The translations under genes were made by a program, and so were the position numbers. A model generated the notes under the pieces. The model was not told where the DNA came from. It searched no databases and saw nothing but the letters and a program-made list of their open reading frames with translations. Positions 24,896-37,492 of a stretch of DNA of 64,000 nt are shown in pieces; the first letter of the stretch is position 1; every line of letters starts with the position of its first letter. The DNA is from Lingula anatina (Eukaryota > Brachiopoda > Lingulata > Lingulida > Lingulidae). The stretch lies in the NCBI RefSeq assembly GCF_001039355.2, contig NW_019775389.1:194380-258379 (forward strand), written 5' to 3'.

Positions 24896-25696
24896 GTTCC
24901 AGTGAAAGTGGTCGTTTAAGAACACCAACTTCAAACTATTCTACACGAACAATAAATTTAATATGCTGACTCATTGTTTTATCGCTGAGTTTGTTGACAA
25001 AAACTATGTGCTTTTTTAATGCATTTATAGTGTCATAAAATGCAAATCATTTACAGGTGTACACGTTTCTTGGCATAGCTTAAAGGCCCTTCAAGTGAAT
25101 CACAAGGCGCAATCTCCTTAGGAATTTTACAAACAGTTTTATCGATCTGCGGTTGATATTCTTCGTCAAGGTGTTTCCTTGCGGTTAATCAGCTGATGCG
25201 TTATTTTTAGAAACACCACGCGGAATCCCGAGCGTTGCTAAGCGACGAGGTCTGTGCAGTCGGGTTAAATGGTAGCATGTTTAATATAAAGACCTGCGTT
25301 CGTTCACAAAGACCTGGGGTCATTTAGCGTAAAATGCAATTTTTGTGGCTCGATAAACATGAGCCATCATGACAAACCTTGGCGAAATAAGTACCCATTT
25401 ACACTGTACTCGGTAATATAATGAAGACCATGTGTGTGGATGTAATATGTAAATGCCTTTCACTTTAAAAAATCGATGTTATTTGCAGGTTATTTTTAGC
25501 GCTCGCACACAGAAGCAAGTCTTGGTGAATCCAGGGCTTTGCTGAATTATAGCGTTAATTCCCTCATTTATTCACATGAAATCTCTATGGCGTAAACCGT
25601 ATCAGTAGCTGGTATCACGAGGTATCAATGTGTCCGGGGATTCCTCAAAAACCCTGTAGACCAGAACCACCATATGCTCTGCATGTGCGTGTATGT

Positions 25697-25719
25697 GTGA
25701 TGGTGTGTGTGTGTGTGTG

Positions 25720-25758
<39 letters not shown>

Positions 25759-25841
25759 TGTATGTGTGTGTGTGTTTGTGTGTGTGAGAGAGAGAGAGAG
25801 AGTGTGTGTGTGAGAGAGAGAGAGAGTGAGAGAGAGTGTTT
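25697..25841. repeat. Compound (GT)n(GA)n microsatellite, copy 1
   Basis: Alternating GT and GA tracts at the left edge of the first 2.5 kb duplicated unit. The open frames on both strands here are repeat artefacts. Confidence 0.95.
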
Positions 25842-28188
25842 TATTTAACCCTGACACATTAGTGCCCACTACATATCAAGGCCACATATGGTTTGAATTA
25901 TACAGGCACACAGTTACTTCATATATTCATATACATAATCATATACATACATACACAGGTACTACTTGAGATTGATCTGATTCATATTGGAAGGTGACAG
26001 TAATTGCTGATCATGATATATTCGAATTCTATGGGCTAACAATGATTTTTTGGTAAAACAATCACTTAAACTCGCTGCATAAATCTTCTGTTTTTTTTTT
26101 TTTTCTGAAACATTGTACGTACTCGATGTTATAACAAAAAGATCGAGAGTTTATAACTGGCAGACGTATTCCACTTGGCCTGTTAGCGCGACTTACAGAC
26201 CAGATAGATAATATATTGAGTATTAAATAAGGATAAAACGTTTATGCGATGAGAAAATAAAAGTTGATGGAGTATTTGAAAATTGGATTTTGCAGAGATT
26301 TTACCAGCGCAATGGTTTCCTTATTACGTACCAATATCTTGTCTGTTTAGTTAGTTGAATCATCACCAGACTGGCTGCTAACACTTGATCAGTAATTGTA
26401 GCAGGCGCGGCTATCACTAACGTTTGCAATCGCCTTGAACTACAGGGTGCGGTCTGCCGATAGATTTCATCAACCAAAACTATTTGCGAAGAGTTATCGA
26501 TTTCCTTGTGAGTCATGCTGTATACTGCATTTTGCATCCTAACCTTGTATATGGTTTTTACTTTGTGTTCTTTATAGGAAAAATGCAGTCGATTTCTTGA
26601 TCTTCGGTAATGAAAAAATGATTTTTTCGTTAATCATTCATTTGTGCTACATAGAAAGATTAATTAATACAAAACTGTAAATAACAACTGTGCAGCGCCA
26701 GGGAGACATATTTGCCCGAAATAAAGCGCATGTAAGGATTATTAGCATAAACCATTATATCCAGAGAGCCTGCAGATAAACTGAAGACTAAGACGGGGTA
26801 ACGGTCCCTTTTAAATCTGGTGTGTGGAGAAAGATTATATTTTAACAATGTTGATGAGTTTTTCACGTAAATCATTTCAATAGCACGCAGTTATATATAT
26901 TTAAATTATTAGACGTGGCGACAAGTTCAATTACAAGTTGCCATAAAACACAATCCAATAACTCAAATAACACGCAACTTACCCCGGTCTTGTCGATATT
27001 ACAGTACTTTCATTTCCTAGGTTTCAGATGTTTCCGGCCTCGTGATACTGTTTCTGGTGATAAAAGATAAAGTAGAATGTGAATAAAAGGGTGAATGATA
27101 TTGAGGGATATTTAAAATTTTATATTGAACAGAAACCCATAGAATATCACATGAGTCCTCATGCTTATTTCAAACGTGCTCTTGATAATAGAAACTCCAC
27201 CATCATAATTTAAACAACGCTCCTTTTTGTGCTGGTAGAAAATTAGAGTTCACGTAAACTCGGTGATGCAATATAAACCGCGAGAAACAACACTGAGCGC
27301 CAGGGTGTTAATATATAATAACGTTCCATGATTATATCACTGGTTTCCAGTCCAATTAAGACGTCGTAATCCTGGTAATATGATGATATTAATTTGCACG
27401 CAGGTGGTCATATTAAGGGGATTTAAGGCGTAAATCGATAGGTGTGCGTTTCCCGCATTTCCTGTCATCTTTTTGGAGAAAGATAATTATCATTAATCCA
27501 TTGACAAAAAGAGCTACTGATATAGGGCCTGTTTTAAATGCAAGCAAGGTTTCAACTCCAATTTTATTACAGCTGGCCTTCGTAAAATGCAGGAAGAGGC
27601 TTGTGGCATCGTCCATTAACTGTGCAATATAAGCAATATTGGACGTATAGCAAATCGATAAACAGCGTAATTTATTTAAGAACGTTTTACTGGTCGCGGT
27701 CCGTTAATGACACTAGATACTGTAGGGATTGCATTGGATTTTTTATATATATAACTGATGATGCAGTTCGCCTAACAAATATGACGAGATCGAAGAGGAG
27801 AGTGCAACGCAATTTTCATATATTGCCATGCTTATTCATAAAGTCCGCACTCATTAATTATCCAATTTATAGCACAAATTGAGAGATTCATACTCACCAT
27901 TTCCTTATACACTGTATTTCACTCTTTCTGGTTGTTCATCTGTCGCTACATATGGTGTCCCTCGTAAGATGCAATCCGTACGAGTGACAATATAAAACAC
28001 TCTAGGCTAACTGACTTCGAGAATGGCAGAAAATCCTTGAAATCATTCTTTGTGATTGCTACCACATATTGAAATCAGCTGTTCAGGTGAACGCTTAATG
28101 CGCATGCGTTGTTCTATTACTAATGCAATGCATAATCTGGAAGTTTTAAACTGAAAATCGATGGAGGTTTTGTGCAATACTTCTTGTG
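25842..28188. repeat. 2.5 kb tandem duplication, unit 1
   Basis: From TTTATTTAACCCTGACACAT to TGCAATACTTCTTGTG, this segment is repeated almost base for base at 28398-30742. It ends at the lone N at 28189. The two units differ by scattered substitutions and small indels. No gene was recognised inside; a 78-codon frame on the minus strand at 26301-26537 is identical in protein in both units. Confidence 0.92.
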
Positions 28189-28189
28189 N
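28189..28189. other. Single N at a duplication junction
   Basis: One ambiguous base lies exactly where unit 1 of the 2.5 kb duplication ends and the microsatellite leading into unit 2 begins. This is the expected mark of a contig join. Confidence 0.9.
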
Positions 28190-28204
28190 GTGTGTATTTG
28201 TGTT

Positions 28205-28268
<64 letters not shown>

Positions 28269-28292
28269 TGTATGTGTGTATATGTGTGTTCG

Positions 28293-28328
<36 letters not shown>

Positions 28329-28329
28329 A

Positions 28330-28383
<54 letters not shown>

Positions 28384-28397
28384 TGAGAGAGAGTGTG
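28190..28397. repeat. Compound (GT)n(GA)n microsatellite, copy 2
   Basis: Same tract order as at 25697-25841 but longer, with extra GT and GA units. Confidence 0.95.
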
Positions 28398-30742
28398 TTT
28401 TATTTAACCCTGACACATTAGTGCCCACTACATATCAAGGCCACATATGGTTTGAATTATACAGGCACACAGTTACTTCATATATTCATATACATAATCA
28501 TATACATACATACACAGGTACTACTTGAGATTGATCTGATTCATATTGGAAGGTGACAGTAATTGCTGATCATGATATGTTCGAATTCTATGGGCTAACA
28601 ATGATTTTTTGGTAAAACAATCACTTAAACTCGCTGCATAAATCTTGTTTTTTTTTTCTGAAACATTGTACGTACTCGATGTTATAACAAAAAGATCGAG
28701 AGTTTATAACTGGCAGACGTATTCCACTTGGCCTGTTAGCGCGACTTACAGACCAGATAGATAATATATTGAGTATTAAATAAGGATAAAACGTTTATGC
28801 GATGAGAAAATAAAAGTTGATGGAGTATTTGAAAATTGGATTTTGCAGAGATTTTACCAGCGCAATGGTTTCCTTATTACGTACCAATATCTTGTCTGTT
28901 TAGTTAGTTGAATCATCACCAGACTGGCTGCTAACACTTGATCAGTAATTGTAGCAGGCGCGGCTATCACTAACGTTTGCAATCGCCTTGAACTACAGGG
29001 TGCGGTCTGCCGATAAATTTCATCAACCAAAACTATTTGCGAAGAGTTATCGATTTCCTTGTGAGTCATGCTGTATACTGCATTTTGCATCCTAACCTTG
29101 TATATGGTTTTTACTTTGTGTTCTGTATAGGAAAAATGCAGTCGATTTCTTTATCTTCGGTAATGAAAAAATTATTTTTTCGTTAATCATTCATTTGTGC
29201 TACATAGAAAGATTAATTAATACAAAACTGTAAATAACAACTGGGCAGCGCCAGCGAGACATATTTGCCCAAAATAAAGTGCATGTAAGGATTATTAGCA
29301 TAAACCATTATATCCAGAGAGCCTGCAGGTAAACTGCAGACTAAGACGGGGTAATGGTCCCTTTTAAATCTGGTGTGTGGATAAAGATTATGTTTTAACC
29401 ATGTTGATTAGTTTTTCACGTAAATCATTCCAATAGCACGCAGTTATATATATTTAAATTATTAGACGTGGCGACAAGTTCAATTACAAGTTGCCATAAA
29501 ACACAATCCAATAACTCAAGTAACACGCAACTTACCCCGGTCTTGTCGATATTACAGTGCTTTCATTTCCTGGGTTTCAGATGTTTCCGTCCTCGTGATA
29601 CTGTTTCTGGTTGATATAAGATAAAGTGAAATGAGAATAAAAGGGTGAATGATATTGAGGGATATTGAGATTTTATATTGAACAGAAACCCATAGAATAT
29701 CACATGAGTCCTCATGTTTATTTCAAATGTGCTCTTAATAACAGAAGCTCCACCATCATAATTTTAACAACGCTCCTTTTTGTGCTGGTAGAAAATTAGA
29801 GTTCTCGTTCACTCGGTGATGCAATATAAACCGCGAGAAACAACATTGAGCGTCAGGGTGTTAATATATGATAACGCTCCATGATTATATCACTGGTTTC
29901 CAGTCCAATTAAGACGTCGTAATCCTGGTAATATGATGATATTAATTTGCACGCAGGTGGTCATATTTAGGGGATTTAAGGCGTAAATCGATAGGTGTGC
30001 GTTTCCCGCATTTCCTGTCATCTTTTTGGAGAAAGATAATTATCATTAATCCATTGACAAAAAGAGCTACTGATATAGGACTTATTTTAAATGCAAGAAA
30101 GGTTTCAACTCCAATTTTATCACAGCGGGCCTTCGTAAAATGACAGGAAGAGGCTTGTGGCATCGTCCATTAAGTTGGCAATATAAGCAATATTGGGCGT
30201 ATAGCAAATCAATAAACAGTGTAATTTATTTAAGAACGTTTTACTGGTCGCGGTCCGTTAATGACACTAGATACTGTAGGGATTGCATTGGATTTTTTAT
30301 ATATATAACTGATGATGCAGTTCGCCTAACAAATATGACGAGATCGAAGAGGAGAGTGCAACGCAATTTTCATATATTGCCATGCTTATTCATAAAGTCC
30401 GTACTCATTAATTATCCAATTTATAGCACAAATTAAGAGATTCATACTCACCATTTCCTTATACACTGTATTTCACTCTTTCTGGTTGTTCATCTGTCGC
30501 TACATATGGTGTCCCTCGTAAGATGCAATCCGTACGAGTGACAATATAAAACACTCTAGGCTAACTGACTTCGAGAATGGCAGAAAATCCTTGAAATCAT
30601 TCTTTGTGATTGCTACCACATATTGAAATCAGCTGTTCAGGTGAACGCTTAATGCGCATGCGTTGTTCTATTACTAATGCAATGCATAATCTGGAAGTTT
30701 TAAACTGAAAATCGATGGAGGTTTTGTGCAATACTTCTTGTG
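28398..30742. repeat. 2.5 kb tandem duplication, unit 2
   Basis: Near-identical to 25842-28188 at an offset of about 2554 bases. After TTCTTGTG at 30742 the sequence becomes unique. Left unique, unit 1, N, unit 2, right unique is the layout of two overlapping contigs that were not merged. Confidence 0.92.
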
Positions 30743-30810
30743 CCAATTTTGCGTATATTCTATTCGTATATTTATTGTTAGGCCATGAATAACATGCAGA
30801 ATACGGAAAA

Positions 30811-31127
30811 CTTGATAATAAGGAATAAATTTCTACATGCAAATGAATTAACAGTATTGGAGTTTCCTTAGTAACAAACAAACAAACAAACAAGTAACCT
30901 TTATAAAATACTGTTCTTAGTTGCTATAAATGTCTTTGCAGATTTTCTCTCTTCTCCATTTTCACATTCTAAGAAAAATTGATAATAAGGAATAAATTTC
31001 TACATACTAATGAATTTACAGTATTGGAGTTTCCTTAGTAACTAACAAACAGACATGTAACCTCTTAAAAATACTGTTTTTGGTTGCTATAAAAGTCTTT
31101 GCAGATTTTCTCTCTTCTCTTTTTTAA
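30811..31127. repeat. Local tandem duplication of about 167 bp
   Basis: 30811-30963 and 30978-31127 share TTGATAATAAGGAATAAATT, GTATTGGAGTTTCCTTAGTA and GCAGATTTTCTCTCTTCTC in the same order, with scattered substitutions. The (AAAC)n stretch is longer in the first unit. There is no N here, so this looks genuine and older than the large duplications. Confidence 0.85.
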
Positions 31128-31379
31128 CAACACTCCAAGAAACAGCGCGCTATCTACGATTACGTGTGTTTGTATATTGTGAATCACAGCAAACACAGCG
31201 GGCGTACAGACAATTAAGGGTTGCTTTTCCACCAACTCGGCGCACTCTTTTAATCTTATACAAGACAAGATGGTTAAACGGAGGGCACGGCAACTAACAG
31301 CATTAAACAGTCCTACAGCAAAGTAACAAGAACAAAAGCACATAACTGTAGATAATAAAGAACAGTTAAGACCTCTCTC

Positions 31380-31380
<1 letters not shown>

Positions 31381-31425
<45 letters not shown>
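31381..31425. repeat. (TC)n microsatellite
   Basis: About 20 TC units. Confidence 0.95.
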
Positions 31426-31426
<1 letters not shown>

Positions 31427-32139
31427 GTGGCTTAGAAATACACAGCCTACCCTGAAAGAAGAAAATTCAAAATAAAACAGTTGTGTCGATGAGGTTAATC
31501 ATGAGCAGCTGTCATGTAACACTGTGATATTCTGTTTATTTATTTATTTATTTATTTATTTACATTGACGATTACCTTACAGAATATTCTATAATTAAGG
31601 TGCCAAAAACTATATTAACAGTCAAAGATACGGTTACAGGCTATACAACTTGCAATGCGACTTCTATCACAAAGTGTTTAAAACAAGTTTCAACTGAATC
31701 CGTTATTTAAAACGGATCCCAGGCCCCCGGATCAAGACAGCCTGGCATTCAATGCACTGGATGCTCAGGGGGCTTAACCCTCACCTTGTTTTCTATTGGC
31801 TCCCACCTGGGGGTGTGTGATTAGATAACACAATTGATTGGTTAACAAGAGGGCGTGTGTACATAGTCATCTCCTTGACCTATGACTAGTATGCGAGCAC
31901 ACAGCGTGGCGGTTAGGAAGGCCTGAAATTAGATAGCTTATAGATAGGAGAACACGTTTCTTGCCAAGTTTATGTAAGAATTTATGTACGTGCTGTCTCA
32001 GAGAGAGCACCCTTAACCCTACTTCTGGAATGATGTAATAGTAGGGCCAGGAATGTACTGGGCATCATGGTTGGTTGATGAGCACGATGAAATAATGTGT
32101 GTGGGGAGTCACGGTTTACTGCATCAAGGTGCCATGTTC

Positions 32140-32141
<2 letters not shown>

Positions 32142-32199
<58 letters not shown>
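32142..32199. repeat. (TC)n(TG)n compound microsatellite
   Basis: A TC tract runs directly into a TG tract. Confidence 0.95.
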
Positions 32200-32202
<3 letters not shown>

Positions 32203-35036
32203 CATTAACTCTGTAGAAAAACTGTTAGTAATTGAAACTCTCCGTTGAACGTAATGCTAGAGTCAGCAATGGCGAGAAAAATAGCACTGTCTTACCGATC
32301 ACACAGCGGTTCTAAATTGACGTCTTATGTTAGAATAATTGTTATCACGTAATTGCATAGCAGTATACAGATCAAAATGTTTATTCTCATGGGACAAAAT
32401 TGTTTTAATCCGCCGTGTACAAAGGAGCATGATGTTTGTTTGTTTAGTAACAACATGGTTTTATCCAGCATTCACCGGTTACTTGGTACACAGAATTTCT
32501 GGAGATAGTGCAGCATGCTTTGTTTTAATCTAATAAACGCAAATACATGTGTGATACCAAAAGTGCTTTACCACATAATATGATAGTAATACACTCTTAA
32601 TGTTAAATAAGTCATTTTCTATTTCAGTTCTTTCATTTTTATTTTTATTTGTCTGATTATTTATTTTGAGCGCAATATAGATGCTAATAAAACGATCGAG
32701 TCAAAACTGTGTACAGTGTACCCAAGGCAATACTTTTAAATGATGAAGATTTTGTTTTATCTTATCGTCTGTGCGTGGTGTCTTTTTTCTTTCTAGTAGT
32801 CAGTATCATAACAATTGATGACAGTCAACCACTACAGATCGTGATCCATTTACCCACTTCTTTTCTTTTTTATTAATTTATTTGTCTTATTATTTGTTAA
32901 CGCTATAGAGCCATCTTACACAGCTGTGTCAGCTCTTCAGTCTCATATGTAATATGATATATATGTATATATATAATAACATACTATCATATGTACTGAC
33001 CATAAACATGTACTAAAGATATACTTTCGTCCGTAATGACACATGTAACTTGTTGGTCCCCAAGGGGTGTAAACGATTTCAAACATGATACTGGGATTGC
33101 TTAAGCGAACTAGTAACTAATTTACTAAAAGAAATTTTAATAGAAGTTACAACAGAAAAATAATTAGGCCTACCCAAATCCTTATACCACACAAGATGGT
33201 TTATTAGTTGGTGAACGTGTGCCACCGAAGTCAGTCCAGACAGAACGTCACTTCAATAGTCTTGTTGTGACGTAACCTTTAGATAACAAACAGGCTTACG
33301 TCATGTATATGTAGTTATCAAAAACGTATTTAATTTCAAGCATCATTTGCTGATTATCCTGATTACTTAGTCCCCTTGGCGGATGGCCAGACTTTGGTCA
33401 TATCAGGGCAAACAAAACGAGCAATAAATCTTTACTTAGGCGATAGGATAGTTCAGCTGTTAGTTGATAAAGAAGCGCGGATACCAGACGATGCTGTTAA
33501 GACATAGCTCGAAGACGTAAACGTCCACACCTCCTTGGCAACCAATCAAAATCCTTATTTACTGACACGCCCCCTGATGTGAGCAAATCAGAAAACAAGG
33601 TTGTGACCCATCCCTAAACAAGATGGACTGTGATAAACTTTGTTTTACTAATTTTAGATGCAACATGTAGCGAAATGTTTTGATATTGCCATGCGAATGA
33701 ATCCATGGTGCACAAAATAAGAAGCAGGCAAAACAATATTTAATTGGTATATGTTGTCGAGAAATCATTTTTGCAAAAGACTCCAATCCTTTTATGTACA
33801 TATGTTACAGGAATAGTTCTCTCTGTGCGAGCATCTGATACGCATGCTTTACTTTAATCTGGGTATATTGTTACATTTTAGTGCCTGGATATAAAAACTG
33901 ATCGAAATGGTATTTTCAACCAATGCATTTTGGCATCTATCCAAATGATTTTGCGTTGATAGGAATATAATCGTTAAAGATCTCAAATGTTCTCTGCAAT
34001 TTGAATCAGGTGAGTAAGATTGGAATTAATATATTTTTAGACAAGGATATTTCTCGGAATACCGCCTAAAATTTATCTTGACGTAAACAACATAGACAAT
34101 TCATGTAGGTCTACAAGAGACTTTTATTTCATTTTTTACACAAGAAATCGAGAAATAAAATGTATTGCTTGCAGTGTATGCGAACTCATGAAATAAACTA
34201 ACAGCTTCAAGATTTCTGGTCACAAGCTGAGTGATTGTGTTGCTGGTACAACAGTTCACTTCATTGGATGAACCGGTGTAGAAAACACATTCCATCTGTC
34301 TCAACTGCTGCAATCTTTGTCCGCCATATTACATAGACACCCCACTTCACTAACACAATAATAATTGTAATCACATTTTTAAAAAGGAGATACACAAATG
34401 GAATAAATAATAAAATAAAGCTAAAAATAAAATATAAAAAAACTAGACAGAATAAAAGAAAAGTACAGAAGAGTTCAGTTTTTGCACACCGCACTCCAAA
34501 TGTGCCTTACAACATTAGACGCCTGGTCATTTTTTGGCCATGATTTTGACTGGGTGTTGACGGTATGCACCGCCCTGAACTGACGTGAAAATTTGAGCTT
34601 AACAACTACCAGTTAGGATATAGCGATAGAGAACTAAATAATATAAGCCATGTATAACAAAAAGCTCCAATTAAGTGATATCTTTGTGTTGTGTCATGGT
34701 GGACTACTGACCATACATACGTATTTACACAGGGTCAAATTGACCTGTCCAGTAGACCCTATATGACGATTGTATTGTCAAAGTTACCACAAAGGTGACG
34801 TCAATTTTTAAAAGTTCTACTGCTATATCTTGCCTCGAAGGTGTTAATATTGCCTCGATAATTACACTATTGTACGTGTTTACAGTTCTTCAGTGGCGTA
34901 AGCCGTGCATGTACTACTAGCCCGATTACCACCCGGTAAAAACAAAAGCATCACGACTTACATGTAAGATCCAATAACATCTTATGCCAATATGACGTTC
35001 ATAACAGTAATTAAAAGAAGTGGAAGGTAATGGGGT

Positions 35037-35165
35037 TAATTTCCAATGAAGCCATCGTTCTACGTAGATCGATCCAAATCCGCGGGGACTCTCGCTAAAT
35101 GCAATCAGATTAACAGTTTAACACGCCTCCTGCTGTTTTCAACGGACTCGTACACCTCCAACTTT
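35037..35165. mobile_element. Family B element, left part only
   Basis: TTTCCAATGAAGCCATCGTT, CTACGTAGATCGATCCAAAT and CCGCGGGGACTCTCGCTAAA match the family B left arm. No matching right arm was found downstream, so this is a truncated or decayed copy. Confidence 0.6.
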
Positions 35166-36190
35166 TCTGTAGTTTACTCAAAGTAACGTGCTTAAGTTAC
35201 AGAAATGGCATGAAAAGAAAAGGAAAACGTATATATACTGTATATATATGACTCCAATGTCTAAAAATCTTTCTTTTTCTCGCACAGTACAACAAATTTT
35301 CTGTCAACTAAAAATGCGACACAACACATCGGGTAGGCTAACTCACAATCAAAATTGTTTTATTTGAGCCCCCATTCTATTGCATTTCTATTCCTAAAAA
35401 CAACAATCGTTAAATAGTCGCACTGCTAGTCAACAGACGCATAATATGCAGACAATGCTGGACTATTCAATAGAAAAATAGCAATCAATAAAACAGCCTC
35501 GATTTCAGAACTCAATCTTCTGAGGTGTGCCATGAATGGTAGCGTCAAGGTGAAACTACCCGCTGGGATTTCTACAAAACACTCCGTCCTTCAGCGGACT
35601 CATCCAAGTGGTGGTTTAATGTACATTAACTGCGCAGTTCATATGGGGCACTTCTATTGACGGGTGGACTGCTAATATGTGAAGCCAAGACAGTTGCCTG
35701 TCTGACTGTATTACAATGACTCCAACGTTAACAAAAGCAAGGAAAACCAGATTTAAAAGCGGCCTTTGAAAACGAGTCAAAGCGATCAATAACTTGCCAT
35801 TGATTGCTTCATGACTCAAATGCTACTGAGGGACCACGCGTTCACCTCACTAGCGGGACCATAACGGAGAGAAGTGATTGGGTACAGTGTAACAGAGGTG
35901 ACCGAATTCAAAGCTCTGACCCGGGGGGACTCGGATCCGAGCCTGTTGACACATTTTGTCCTGAAGAGCACCCCATCTGAGGTCTTCGGTGATTATACAG
36001 GCTACGGTGAGTACAAGACACAGCTAACGAAAGGTAATGTCGTTGTTTTCAAATATATATCTAGAATTCAACTGCTGTTCGATCCTGGTTAATATTTTTC
36101 GTACCTTTCTGGCTAAGATGGTTGTTATAAGCTATAGACGTGAGTTATTTGTCCACAACACATGTATATTGCAGCAAAGAGCTATACTAC

Positions 36191-36226
36191 TAGCTTGGAC
36201 ATAATAACGCTATTATGTCCAAGCTA
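36191..36226. repeat. Perfect 16-bp palindrome with 4-base loop
   Basis: TAGCTTGGACATAATA and TATTATGTCCAAGCTA are exact inverted complements around ACGC. On its own it could be the centre of an inverted-repeat element or a hairpin. Confidence 0.8.
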
Positions 36227-37260
36227 CTAGTCACCCGTCTAGTAGTCTATACCAGCGCCCTTCTAGCTGTCCAAAATTGCTTTTGTCTTTCATACAATTC
36301 TGTAACAGCTCTGTTAAAGGGTAGGGCTGTACTGGTGAATATTCCAACCAGTGTCGCTGATTCATTTTATCTACCTGTATTGATTGTTTTATATCTATAT
36401 GGTGAGTGAAATACAACATATTTCCCCTATTTAATTAGTGTTTAGCAGAGACGGAAATATCTACCGCTATGTTATTAGTATATTACTGAATATTTTTCAC
36501 AAAATTAGGGAAAATAGATACTTCTCCTACTTTATTGTACATGAATTACCGTTCCATCAAACGCTTTACGTCTCTAAAGCCTTAATCATTTACAGATCAA
36601 AGCAAAAATTGTGTGAAAAGCGTCATCATATGCATATTGGAAGGGGGGGGACCGGCAAAGCCACTGCAGTTCGTGACATGCGTGCCACAGTACTGTATTG
36701 GCGATAATGGTAGCAAACACTATAGGCAATAATATATTCCTATAATTTAGGTTGCTGACGAAAGAGGTTCATAAGATGCTCATTATCACGATGAGATGAT
36801 CTGGTCAAACTCCTATCAGGAAGGATTAAAGTGTACGAGTCGCATGAAATATTTCATGTTCATTTCAACAGTCCTGTTAATGTAAACGTATTAATGTGAA
36901 GGACATTTATTATAATATTACACCATTGCATCGAGGATGGGTGCCCGCATAGTATCTATACTGTGCATGAAAAAGTGAATTAAAAAACGAAACAATAAAT
37001 TTATCTGATTTAAAAAATGTTCATATTAGTGTATATTAACTCATGAGTCACCGTTCATGTATACACCCTATATGCACGCACATGTACATAAGTCGATGTA
37101 CATGTATAACTAAATGCTGAGAAGAATGCCCATACATGCAGAACTTATCCATTAGCAATGTTGCCATAGAAAGGCTTATCATGCCAGTGGCGCATATCAT
37201 GCATTAATAGCCTTGGCTCAGCTGCAAAATTAATGTAAGATAAAAAAAAACTCTTTTGAT

Positions 37261-37492
37261 GCGTAGCTGATCAGGTACGAAACTTACATATAGAAATAGA
37301 TATTAGTACATTCAAGAGGCGTAACTGATCACGTATAGCACTTACATATGGAAATAGATATTATTACATTCGAGAAGCGTAACTGATCACGTATAGCACT
37401 TACATATAGATATAGATATTAGTACATTCAAGAGGCGTAACTGATCACGTACGGCACTTACATATAGAAATAGATATTAGTACATTCAAGAG
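37261..37492. repeat. 58-bp tandem repeat, four units
   Basis: Units start at 37261, 37319, 37377 and 37435. Each has GCGTA-CTGATCA-GTA, then ACTTACATAT, AGATATTA and TACATTC-AGA. Units differ by a few substitutions. There is no leader or spacer variation of the CRISPR kind. Confidence 0.92.

Larger units (their letters stand above)
20074..25690. other. Intergenic region upstream of the transporter gene
   Basis: No convincing gene. It should contain the transporter 5' untranslated region and promoter. It holds family C (21605), family A (22478), a fold-back element near 24471, a hairpin at 24809, and one exon-like stretch at 20674-20774 on the minus strand that is treated as a finding. Confidence 0.55.

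Noticed and set aside
25628-25869. Cys-Val and Arg-Glu repeat proteins
   Set aside because: Pure translation of GT and GA microsatellites.
26301-26537. 78-codon frame on the minus strand, repeated with identical protein at 28854-29090
   Set aside because: The identity follows from the DNA duplication itself, which may be an assembly artefact. There is no family resemblance and no splice context, so it is not called as a gene.
31700-31880. CCAAT-type boxes suggesting a promoter
   Set aside because: Two ATTGG motifs without a downstream gene are expected by chance.
37261-37492. Possible CRISPR-like array
   Set aside because: The units are tandem without variable spacers, and the genome is eukaryotic.
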